This document shows positions 7,751-14,293 of a DNA stretch of 64,000 nucleotides, piece by piece. How positions within the stretch are numbered: the first letter of the stretch is position 1; each line of letters begins with the position of its first letter. A program made the position numbers and the translations under genes. Source of the DNA: Fimenecus sp964540535 (lineage in GTDB: Bacteria; Bacillota; Clostridia; Oscillospirales; Acutalibacteraceae); assembly GCA_964540535.1 (NCBI GenBank), contig CAZIMO010000006.1, positions 1-64,000 on the forward strand. The letters run 5' to 3'. The notes beneath the pieces are model-generated. The model worked only from the letters and a program-made list of their open reading frames with translations, had not been told where the DNA came from and ran no database searches.

Positions 7751-8548
7751 TTAAAATTTATAATTTTCACTTGACCAAAATTCCTCCATTGCTGCATTAA
7801 ACTTTTGAGGTGTATCCATATTTACACAATGTCCTGCTTCTTCAAAGATAATTACCTTACATTGGGGTTCATTTTGCTTCCACATTTCTATGGCTGATAG
7901 TTCCATCGGAATATCGTACTTTCCGCAACCAATTAGTAACGGGTACTTTCTCGGCTTAGATTTTCGAATATTTACCATACTGCTCAAAGATGCTAAATAC
8001 ATAAATGACTTTTTAGGAAACTGGATATTCATTTCGTAAAAATCATTTTGAGCCTGCAAAGTATATGCAGATATTTTTTTATTCGACTTCGCAAACCATT
8101 TAATTGAAAATATAGCTTTGAGCATCATAAACATCTGAGATGTACTGTTTTCTTTTTGTAGCTTTATATCAAAATTGTTAATATCATAACCTCCAAAACA
8201 AGCGAGTGATTGTACCGCTTCCGGATACTGATTAGCGAAATCTTGTGCTAATACCGCTCCAAGTGAAATCCCAACAATATGTATCTTCTCAATTCTTTCT
8301 TTTTTTAGAATTTCGCTTATCCACGCCGACATTTTATCTATACTGTCGCCTTTTTGTGTTTTGGTTGATTTCCCGTGACCGAGAATATCAAGAGTAAGAA
8401 CGTTGTACTTATCTGAAAAATAGTCGATTTGCGTTTGAAACATTCCGTGATTTACAAAAGCAGCGTGGATAAAAAGTATCCACTCATATTTATCCCTTCC
8501 GCTGACGTAATATACAATAGGTGATCCATCTAATTCATATTGTTTCAT
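7751..8548 (-). CDS. alpha/beta hydrolase
   Basis: A 265-residue protein with the alpha/beta hydrolase fold: LFIHAAFVNHGMF (oxyanion region, 25-37), DILGHGKST, the nucleophile elbow GISLGA with Ser95, a likely acid Asp212 (CGKYD) and His240 (EAGHCVN). No signal peptide, so cytoplasmic. Esterase, thioesterase or lactonase activity is possible; the sequence does not decide. The start has AGGAAT about 9 bases upstream. It lies between two less AT-rich non-coding segments and on the strand opposite to the broken GNAT gene. Confidence 0.85.
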   Translation of the reverse strand: MKQYELDGSPIVYYVSGRDKYEWILFIHAAFVNHGMFQTQIDYFSDKYNVLTLDILGHGKSTKTQKGDSIDKMSAWISEILKKERIEKIHIVGISLGAVLAQDFANQYPEAVQSLACFGGYDINNFDIKLQKENSTSQMFMMLKAIFSIKWFAKSNKKISAYTLQAQNDFYEMNIQFPKKSFMYLASLSSMVNIRKSKPRKYPLLIGCGKYDIPMELSAIEMWKQNEPQCKVIIFEEAGHCVNMDTPQKFNAAMEEFWSSENYKF

Positions 8549-9224
8549 ATTTCATCATTCCTCTCAGATATCAGCAATCCTCTTTATCCATTCAAGGGGC
8601 TTGCTTTTCCGTCACGGTTTTCATGTTACCTATATCCGGTTACCCGGTATTACTTCCCTTATTTTTGCCCTTATAAAGCGCAAGGGCAAAGATAGCTTTA
8701 AGTGAAATCGCATAAAGGGATAAGGTAAGTAAACTGTGATAAATTCTTTGTTTTCATGGCTTATGGCGGATTTTAATATTACCCTATAACGGGTGGTAGC
8801 AGTCTAAAATTTTGACGAATTCAAATTCCGATTTGTATTGATATTACTCATTAAAAAATACATATTTTCTTGAATACTCTAAAAAGTTTTAAAAATTTAT
8901 GTGTATAAGCATATTTTTTTAAGACTTTTCTTTGTAATCCCTCAAAATTAATGCTTTTAGTTATTATTAGAACTTGTATATGTAGTTGTAAATCCCGTAA
9001 TAAATAATAATACTTTTTTCTTTGATAATATGTTTTAAATTGTTTAATTTATTAAAATTTTATCCGATAGAGAAGAATCTAACTGCTATATTCAAAAAAA
9101 GCGAAAAAAATTTTTATATATGCAAACGAATATGTAATATAAAGGAAAATTAAAGAATTTAATCAAAGCCCTTTCTCATATATTTATTGAAAGACTTTTA
9201 AAAGATTCTCTTAAATAGTAAAAA
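8549..9224. other. long intergenic region, no gene seen
   Basis: Two parts. 8560-8820 is relatively GC-richer and holds a perfect 9-bp hairpin (TTTGCCCTT 8664-8672 with AAGGGCAAA 8682-8690) and the segment CCGTCACGG near 8610. 8821-9224 is very AT-rich with no frame, promoter or hairpin I would defend. It separates the hydrolase from the potassium channel, both on the minus strand. Confidence 0.5.
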
Positions 9225-9944
9225 TTATAAATTATTTTCTTTATTCAAAACATCTAAATATCCAGCAGTAATGATGCCTGACGGAAGTGCAATGATAGCA
9301 ACTCCAACAAACGCCGATAATATTGTAAATAATCTTCTGACATTTGATACGGGGGTAATATCACCATAGCCCACGCTTGTTAAAGAAATTGCCGCCCAAT
9401 AGATTGCATCAAAGAAATTATTAAAAGTATCAGGCTCAATGTTAAACATAACCAATGCAGTAAACAAAACATAAAATATAGCCAGTGAAAATACTGCTAA
9501 TAACGATTTGGACTGATTTTTTAATACATCAACAAGCCGTGATATATTCTTTGAGTATCTAAATATTTTAAAACTGCGGAACACTTTTAATGTTCTAACG
9601 ATTCTAAATAATCTTAATACCTTAAATCCGGCATTTATAGGTATAAGTGACGGCAAAATTGAAAGCAAATCAATTATTGCCATTGGCTGAATCGGATAAA
9701 TAAAGTATGATTTCATACCTTTGCTCAGTTTTTTGTTTGCTGTAATCAGTCTAAATATGTAATCAATAATGAATACAACAACCGTAATTTTATCAATTAC
9801 ATTTAAAATTATACTATCTGATTTTATTGCTAATGGTATCATACTTGCAACAATGCAAATTAGCATAATAATATCATAAAACGAACTCAATTTTGAACTT
9901 TTATCGTCAGATGGCTCAATTATTTCATACATTTTTTCTAACAT
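9225..9944 (-). CDS. voltage-gated-type potassium channel
   Basis: A 239-residue inner-membrane protein with six helices. The fourth is a voltage-sensor-like segment with regularly spaced arginines and lysines (RLFRIVRTLKVFRSFKIFR, 111-129). The pore loop carries the K+ selectivity filter TSVGYGD at 189-195, and the last helix follows. This is the Kv-like ion_trans architecture without a cytoplasmic RCK domain, so gating by ligands via KTN/RCK is unlikely. The start is an ATG with an AAAGGAAA site. No partner genes are adjacent. Confidence 0.9.
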   Translation of the reverse strand: MLEKMYEIIEPSDDKSSKLSSFYDIIMLICIVASMIPLAIKSDSIILNVIDKITVVVFIIDYIFRLITANKKLSKGMKSYFIYPIQPMAIIDLLSILPSLIPINAGFKVLRLFRIVRTLKVFRSFKIFRYSKNISRLVDVLKNQSKSLLAVFSLAIFYVLFTALVMFNIEPDTFNNFFDAIYWAAISLTSVGYGDITPVSNVRRLFTILSAFVGVAIIALPSGIITAGYLDVLNKENNL

Positions 9945-10064
9945 TGTTATTTTCCTTTCTGGATAAGTAACGCTCCGTAACTATCTCTAAATGATAACCG
10001 TAATTCTCAATATCAAATTCCTAATAAACATCTGTTAGTGATATAATCTTCATTAAATACTTAT

Positions 10065-10106
10065 AAAAAAGAGACAAACACATTTTATCGTGTTTGTCTC
10101 TTTTTT
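10065..10106 (-). terminator. terminator of tRNA-Ser
   Basis: Immediately after the encoded CCA of tRNA-Ser: stem GAGACAAACAC (10071-10081) with GTGTTTGTCTC (10090-10100), 8-base loop, flanked by A and T runs, so it could work on both strands. Confidence 0.85.
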
Positions 10107-10199
10107 TGGCGGAGAGCAAGGGATTCGAACCCTCGAAGCCGTTTTGGCGGCTTACACGATTTCCAATCGTGCTCCTTCGACCAGCTCGGACAACTCTCC
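10107..10199 (-). tRNA. tRNA-Ser (anticodon GGA)
   Basis: A complete class II tRNA read on the minus strand. The acceptor stem GGAGAGT pairs with GCTCTCC. The anticodon loop ATTGGAAAT gives anticodon GGA, for UCC/UCU serine codons. There is a long variable arm (GCCGCC...GGCTTC), a T-loop GGTTCGAATCC, and CCA is encoded at 10107-10109. The 3' end faces the accessory block at lower coordinates; I saw no integrase and no repeat of the tRNA 3' end there. Confidence 0.97.
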
Positions 10200-10263
10200 G
10201 TTTCAACAGTTAAATATTATATAAGATTTTTTCTGTAAAATCAAGTGTTTTAATAAAAAATAA

Positions 10264-10286
10264 TGGGGTCATCTTTTGATAACCCC
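10264..10286 (-). terminator. rho-independent terminator
   Basis: On the minus strand GGGGTTATC-AAAA-GATGACCCC (one G-T pair) followed by ATTATTTTTTATT. It ends the transcript carrying the 46-codon ORF at 10342-10482. Confidence 0.75.
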
Positions 10287-10341
10287 AAAATACGATTATG
10301 TTATCGAATAAAAATACTGTCTTTTATAAAGAATAACAATT

Positions 10342-10482
10342 TTATCTGTATCGTCTTCTGTTTGCATTATTAACCATTCTGCCTGTATTATTTGTGTTGC
10401 TGTTCATCATTTTATTACAATGCTTATCGAAACTTGGATTAAAAGCATAGAAATTCTTGCTGTCGAGCCTATCAGTTGTCAA
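10342..10482 (-). CDS. small hypothetical basic protein (46 aa)
   Basis: A 46-codon frame from a TTG start with AAGG 7 bases upstream, encoding a polar, asparagine- and arginine-rich peptide that begins LTTDRLDSKNFYAFNPSFDK and ends VNNANRRRYR. It lies between two minus-strand terminators (10264 and 10549). I do not recognise it. The codons just before it, in another frame, read FYKIADEVKAYN, so it could also be the 3' end of a frameshifted larger gene. Confidence 0.35.
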   Translation of the reverse strand: MTTDRLDSKNFYAFNPSFDKHCNKMMNSNTNNTGRMVNNANRRRYR

Positions 10483-10548
10483 TTGTAAGCCTTCACCTCG
10501 TCAGCAATCTTGTAGAAAATATTGACCGATAACTCAATATGCAAAGAA

Positions 10549-10573
10549 AAAAGCCAAGGCACTTTGCCTTAGC
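10549..10573 (-). terminator. terminator after the yjdF gene
   Basis: On the minus strand GCTAAGGCA-AAG-TGCCTTGGC (9 bp, one G-T pair) followed by TTTTTT, starting 10 bases after the yjdF stop. Confidence 0.85.
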
Positions 10574-10582
10574 CTGCATAAA

Positions 10583-11002
10583 TTAGTGACCTTTATGCTT
10601 TTCTTTGCGTTTTGCAGATTTTAATTCAAACTTCCGCTCTTTTTCTTGCTCACGCTTTTGTTTAAAAGCAGTTTTGTGGATTTGCTTGGATTGTTCCTGC
10701 GTCAACTTAAAAGCCTGCTGTGCTTTAATTCCTATACCAATACCGTTTAACTGTCTGTTTATCAGCCTTTGCATTCGTTTTGGATTCATATGCTTGTTAG
10801 CAAACTTTTTTGCTTTTACGGCAGGGCTGAATTTTAATGAGTCATAATTCTTCAACAAATATGCATACACCTCATAATCTTTCGGCTCAGCACCGAATAT
10901 GATTTTGCAAGCTTCGTATTTGTTACCGAACTGTCTTTCATAAACTGCAACCCAGAAAGGCTCATCAAATAACACTGTTATTGATGAAATTACCTCATCC
11001 AT
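10583..11002 (-). CDS. yjdF: YjdF family protein (DUF2992)
   Basis: A 139-residue protein starting MDEVISSITVLFDEPFWVAV, with FGAEPKDYEVYAYLLKNYD in the middle and a very basic tail (KQKREQEKERKFELKSAKRK). This matches the DUF2992 / YjdF family. The cellular role is unsettled; the gene is usually controlled by the yjdF riboswitch, which senses planar azaaromatic compounds. The open frame reaches 11047, but the ATG at 11002 has an ideal AAAAGGAGG site and the riboswitch lies between. A terminator follows directly, so it is a single-gene unit. Confidence 0.9.
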   Translation of the reverse strand: MDEVISSITVLFDEPFWVAVYERQFGNKYEACKIIFGAEPKDYEVYAYLLKNYDSLKFSPAVKAKKFANKHMNPKRMQRLINRQLNGIGIGIKAQQAFKLTQEQSKQIHKTAFKQKREQEKERKFELKSAKRKEKHKGH

Positions 11003-11017
11003 AAAAATTCCTCCTTT

Positions 11018-11124
11018 TCTAAAACTAAGCAAGAAAGGGACAACCAAAGGAGGCAGGTTACTGATAACACTAATAAATTTGTGTTACTCCCGGACTACCT
11101 ACCGGGATGTGTTTTTATCCTTGC
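11018..11124 (-). promoter_or_regulatory. yjdF riboswitch (azaaromatic-sensing)
   Basis: Between the promoter and the yjdF ATG the minus strand reads a leader with CCCGGTAGGTAGTCCGGG (stem CCCGG/CCGGG presenting TAGGTAGT), then GTAACAC...GTGTTATCAGTAAC, then CTGCCTCCTTTGGTTG and CCCTTTCTTGC. The UAGGUAG loop and the position directly upstream of a DUF2992 gene fit the yjdF motif as I remember it. The CCTCCTTT segment (11046-11053) is exactly complementary to the gene's AAAGGAGG ribosome binding site (11010-11017), which suggests translational control. Confidence 0.8.
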
Positions 11125-11130
11125 AAAACT

Positions 11131-11159
11131 ATAATACCATAAGTGATTGTAATTATCAA
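11131..11159 (-). promoter_or_regulatory. sigma-A type promoter of the yjdF unit
   Basis: On the minus strand TTGATA (11154-11159), 17-base spacer ending TGG, TATTAT (11131-11136). Start of transcription is expected near 11124, just before the riboswitch. Confidence 0.8.
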
Positions 11160-11211
11160 TCTATCCGAAATTTTTTAAGCATCTTTTATTGTAAATAATA
11201 AATCAATTTCA

Positions 11212-11240
11212 TTGACAACAACACAATAATAAAATATCAT
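11212..11240 (+). promoter_or_regulatory. promoter placing the start at or next to the ATG
   Basis: TTGACA at 11212-11217, 17-base spacer, TATCAT at 11235-11240. The predicted first base falls at about 11247, which is the A of the phosphatase ATG. TATAAT at 11240-11245 is an alternative but needs a 22-base spacer. Confidence 0.55.
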
Positions 11241-11246
11241 ATAATT

Positions 11247-11720
11247 ATGATTAAGATTATGTTTGTGTGCCACGGCAACATTTGTCGTTCGCCGATGGCT
11301 GAATTTGTGTTAAAAGATATGGTGAAGTGCAGAGGCTTGGAGAATGATTTTCTAATTGCCTCCTCTGCTACCAGTACAGAAGAAATATGGAATGGAATCG
11401 GTAATCCTGTTTATCCGCCTGCAAAGGCTGTTCTTGAAAGTCACGGCATTGACTCAAGTGGAAAAAGAGCGGTTCAGCTTAAAGCGAGTGATTACGATAA
11501 ATACGATTTGTTCATCGGTATGGACAGTGCCAATATTCGCAATATGACTCGTATTCTCGGTAGAGATAAAGACAGCAAAATCCATAAACTGATGGAATAC
11601 ACAGGCAGTAATGTAGATGTTTCCGACCCTTGGTACACCCGTGATTTTGACAGGTGCTACAAGGATATCTATGCCGGTTGTGAAACATTGCTTGATAAAC
11701 TATTGAATTATAACAATTAA
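11247..11720 (+). CDS. low-molecular-weight protein-tyrosine phosphatase
   Basis: A 157-residue cytoplasmic protein with the LMW-PTP P-loop CHGNICRS at residues 8-15 (Cys8 nucleophile, Arg14) and the general-acid motif DPWY with Asp127. It hydrolyses phosphotyrosine or arsenate-type substrates in this fold; the protein-tyrosine phosphatase branch fits the length. No ribosome binding site precedes the ATG and the promoter predicts a leaderless transcript. Target kinases are not adjacent. Confidence 0.92.
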   Translation: MIKIMFVCHGNICRSPMAEFVLKDMVKCRGLENDFLIASSATSTEEIWNGIGNPVYPPAKAVLESHGIDSSGKRAVQLKASDYDKYDLFIGMDSANIRNMTRILGRDKDSKIHKLMEYTGSNVDVSDPWYTRDFDRCYKDIYAGCETLLDKLLNYNN

Positions 11721-12055
11721 AAGTCATAACAGTTACGACAAAATATCTTGAGTTGTTTTTTGAAAATTTGTTGTTTGGCAAGAATAATGATTTGAAAAAC
11801 AGATATCTGTATATTGATTTTCAAAGTGAAATTCAAAGTGAAAATTCAAACAATCAAAATGTCACTTTAGACGAATTAGCATTGTTTAAACTAATTGTGC
11901 AAAATTCATCAATTACTCAAGTTCAGTTAGCTGAAAAAACGGGCGTAACTGATAAAAAAATAAAGAGAAAAATGAAATCATTACAAGAAAAAGTATTTAT
12001 TAAAAGAGCAAACAGCAAACACAATGGTTATTGGAAAATATTAGTCAATATTTAA
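11714..12055 (+). pseudogene. C-terminal winged-helix fragment
   Basis: An open frame of about 110 codons without a plausible start: the first possible TTG (11753) has no ribosome binding site, and coding-like sequence (TVTKYLELFFENLLFGKNN) begins upstream of it directly after a TAA at 11711. The C-terminal 60 residues form a winged helix (VQLAEKTGVTDKKIKRKMKS, then a wing ending HNGYWKIL). Such wings end larger proteins, for example Fic-type or AlbA-type ATP-binding proteins. I infer a 3' remnant of such a gene. Confidence 0.5.
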
Positions 12056-12133
12056 AAACAGCTAAAAAAACATATGGTTTTTGCTTTTTGCATCTCTTAA
12101 TATTTATTGAATTTAATTACAGGAGATCTAAAA

Positions 12134-12619
12134 ATGACTGAAAAATACATAATGAGTGAAAACAGAATACCTGATGGTATTCTTCATGATCAGGATTTAT
12201 ACAATGTTTCTTATCACGATAATATTTTGACATTAAGCTTTGAAACGCATTTTTATCCGCAGAATTATACAGATACAACCTTTGCTGAAAAGTATAAAGA
12301 TTTTACCAAATATCATATAAAATGCAAACTTGAGGATGCATTATTCTGTGATGTTCATTTGGAAACCTCTATTGATAAAAACAATAATTATAAAGGTAAA
12401 ATCTTATCGGTCGAAGAATTTACGGAAATAGCAAATAAAGAAATAAAAAAACGAAAAGAGAAAAATTATTGGCCTTGGGAATACTGTGGTACGAATGTTT
12501 CACCGAATATAAGAAGCTTAGCTATTGAGCTCAGTATTTGGCTTAAATATAAAAGAGTTGTTTATACGAATTGTGTTTTAGTGCTTAATACAAATGAAAT
12601 TGAATTTATTTGGGAATGA
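12134..12619 (+). CDS. hypothetical protein (161 aa)
   Basis: A 161-residue soluble protein starting MTEKYIMSENRIPDGILHDQ. I recognise no named family. It shows a beta-rich N-terminal half (ILTLSFETHFYPQNY, YHIKCKLEDALFCDVHLETS) and a helical middle (KEIKKRKEKNYWPWEY). The longer open frame starts at 12107, but the ATG at 12134 has a perfect AGGAG 8 bases upstream. No signal peptide or membrane segment. It sits alone between the winged-helix remnant and yaiI. Confidence 0.75.
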   Translation: MTEKYIMSENRIPDGILHDQDLYNVSYHDNILTLSFETHFYPQNYTDTTFAEKYKDFTKYHIKCKLEDALFCDVHLETSIDKNNNYKGKILSVEEFTEIANKEIKKRKEKNYWPWEYCGTNVSPNIRSLAIELSIWLKYKRVVYTNCVLVLNTNEIEFIWE

Positions 12620-12641
12620 GTTTGAGTTGAGTGGATAATTA

Positions 12642-13094
12642 ATGAAAATTTTAATTGATGCAGACGGCTGCCCTGTTGTAAAGCAGACAATCGAGATAGC
12701 AAAAGAGAATAAAATTGAGGTTATTGTGTTTTGTGATACAAGCCATATTATAAGCAGCGATTATGCAAAAACTGTAACCGTATCAAAGGGCGCTGACAGT
12801 GTCGATTTTGCACTTGTTAATCAGGTCAGTCAAGGAGATATTGCCGTCACTCAGGATTACGGACTCTCTGCAATGGTCTTGTCAAAGGGTGGTAAACCTA
12901 TTACTCAAAATGGGCTTGTAATAAATGACAGCAACCTAACTATGTTACTTACCACAAGGTATGAATCAAAGAAAGCAAGAATGTCAGGAGCACACTTGAA
13001 AGGTCCAAAGAAAAGAACCAATGAAAACGACAAAGCCTTCATTGATTCGCTAAATAGACTGTTAAGGAGTAATGATTATGGAAAAAGCTATTGA
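12642..13094 (+). CDS. YaiI/YqxD family protein (DUF188)
   Basis: A 150-residue protein beginning MKILIDADGCPVVKQTIE, with TVSKGADSVDFALVN, DIAVTQDYGLSAMVLSKGG and the basic C-terminal block SGAHLKGPKKRT. These are the hallmark motifs of the UPF0178 / YaiI family, a PIN-like fold with conserved aspartates (Asp6, Asp8 and the TQDYGL aspartate), suggestive of a nuclease, though function is unproven. The next gene starts inside its 3' end (13078), so the two are translationally coupled. Confidence 0.93.
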   Translation: MKILIDADGCPVVKQTIEIAKENKIEVIVFCDTSHIISSDYAKTVTVSKGADSVDFALVNQVSQGDIAVTQDYGLSAMVLSKGGKPITQNGLVINDSNLTMLLTTRYESKKARMSGAHLKGPKKRTNENDKAFIDSLNRLLRSNDYGKSY

Positions 13095-13419
13095 AAGAAC
13101 AAAAGCATTATTATCAAACTGGTGTTGTGATGAATTAAAAGAAGCGGCACAAGCTTGGCTCAATTCTATCGGTACGGATAAGCAAAAGGAAGCAGGAGAA
13201 AGGTATGTTGCCGAGCTTCAGGATTCAATCGTTTCTGTTGACGGAATGCTTGCATTTTTGCCAACTGATGAAGCCAAAGCAAAGTTTGGTGAGGAAACGG
13301 CAAACAAGTTCTATGAACACGCAAAGGAATTAAAAGATCAAGGTATAGAAAATTGCGACTGCCCGGCTTGCGCGGCAGCATCGGCGGTGTTAGAACTGAA
13401 AGATGAAATTTTGAAATAG
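13078..13419 (+). CDS. conserved small protein (often labelled Hsp90-like)
   Basis: A 113-residue acidic helical protein starting MEKAIERTKALLSNWCCDEL, with a second cysteine cluster CDCPAC near the C-terminus. Relatives in Clostridia are sometimes annotated as Hsp90-like, but there is no GHKL ATPase domain and I would not infer chaperone activity. The ATG at 13078 is preferred over 13072 because AAGGAG lies 8 bases upstream. It overlaps the end of yaiI by 17 bases. Confidence 0.75.
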   Translation: MEKAIERTKALLSNWCCDELKEAAQAWLNSIGTDKQKEAGERYVAELQDSIVSVDGMLAFLPTDEAKAKFGEETANKFYEHAKELKDQGIENCDCPACAAASAVLELKDEILK

Positions 13420-13496
13420 AACCTCCCCCCATTAGCAAAATCAAAGATTTTGAATGGGTCCCGAGAACCTTGTTATTCGCTTCGCTTATAATCATA

Positions 13497-13623
13497 ACCA
13501 CCCGTCAAACGGGTGGTTTGCTCGCCCCTATAAGGGGCAATTACCGGCCAGCGCCTAAAGACGCTGGCTTTCACTTTGTTCAAGCCTATTGCCTTTGCCT
13601 CTTTTGCCGCCCTTTAAAGGGCG
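13497..13623 (-). ncRNA. array of four hairpins downstream of tnpA
   Basis: Between the tnpA stop and the transposon end the minus strand folds into four tandem hairpins: CGCCCTTTAAAGGGCG (13608-13623, perfect), GCCAGCGTC-TTTA-GGCGCTGGC (13547-13568), GCCCCT-TAT-AGGGGC (13524-13538) and ACCACCCG...CGGGTGGT (13497-13517). The last is the end hairpin recognised by TnpA. The other three are unusually strong for plain 3' DNA and may form a structured RNA or a transcription block. No known RNA family was recognised. Confidence 0.45.
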
Positions 13624-13629
13624 TTTGTA

Positions 13630-14091
13630 TTACCTGCTACCCTTGAAAGGGTCTTCGTACTCTCGTACGCTTAATTTGTCTAACGCTATATCATGTTTCT
13701 CTTGCTCTTCTATATATTTTCGTATGGTTGCTTCATTTAGTCCTACTGTGCTTACATAGTAACCCTCTGCCCAGAAATGTCTATTCCCATACTTGTATTT
13801 CAAATTTGCATGTTTATCAAACATCATCAACGCACTTTTCCCCTTCAAGTATCCCATGAAACTTGACACACTTATTTTTGGTGGTATACTTAATAGCAGA
13901 TGTACATGGTCGGGCATCATATTCCCTTCTAGTATCTCTACTCCTTTATACTTGCACAGTGTTCTTATGATTTCTTGTAAATCTGCTCGGTACTGTCCGT
14001 ATATCGCTTTTCTTCGATATTTTGGTATGAACACTATATGATATTTACACATCCATTTTGTGTGTGATAAACTATTACTTTTATTTGCCAT
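13630..14091 (-). CDS. tnpA: IS200/IS605-family transposase TnpA (Y1 HUH)
   Basis: A 153-residue single-strand transposase. The HUH motif is HVH at 62-64 (PDHVHLLL), and the catalytic tyrosine is Tyr126 in the helix IRKYIEEQ. It cuts and rejoins single-stranded DNA at the hairpin ends. The length equals the family norm and no stop or frameshift is seen, so it is probably active. The start ATG has GGAAAGGTGAG upstream. No tnpB accompanies it. Confidence 0.96.
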   Translation of the reverse strand: MANKSNSLSHTKWMCKYHIVFIPKYRRKAIYGQYRADLQEIIRTLCKYKGVEILEGNMMPDHVHLLLSIPPKISVSSFMGYLKGKSALMMFDKHANLKYKYGNRHFWAEGYYVSTVGLNEATIRKYIEEQEKHDIALDKLSVREYEDPFKGSR

Positions 14092-14244
14092 AAAATCTCA
14101 CCTTTCCTTTACAATAAGCCTGAACAACTTTATTGTATCATTTGGTGGGATTTTTTGGTATAACCTCTTATTTCCCACCCGCATAGCGGGTGGTTTTCTG
14201 TTTCGTGCGTTCCGCTCTCAACTGTCTTAAGACACTAATAAGCC

Positions 14245-14275
14245 AAAAAATAGTCCCTTCCGATTTGGTAGGGAC
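14245..14275 (-). terminator. terminator of the purine operon
   Basis: On the minus strand GTCCCT (14270-14275) pairs with AGGGAC (14253-14258), with inner ACC/CGG-like pairing, followed by TATTTTTT. It lies 19 bases after the purL stop. Confidence 0.85.
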
Positions 14276-14293
14276 ATTTTTTATGTTGTTAAA

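Larger units (their letters stand above)
13450..14215 (-). mobile_element. IS200/IS605-family insertion sequence (tnpA only)
   Basis: One tnpA gene (13630-14091) flanked by subterminal hairpins that share the same stem. On the left (transposon right end) AACCACCCG (13496-13504) pairs with CGGGTGGTT (13510-13518). On the right (transposon left end) CCACCCGC (14175-14182) pairs with GCGGGTGG (14186-14193). No inverted terminal repeats or target duplication are expected for this family. Exact ends cannot be fixed without an empty site; the limits given are estimates. It sits between the 13078 gene and the purL terminator. Confidence 0.8.

Noticed and set aside
7455..7800. Open frames of 60-70 codons on both strands (7455-7664 minus, 7615-7800 plus)
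   Set aside because: They cross hairpins and the hydrolase 3' end and have no start signals. Treated as non-coding.
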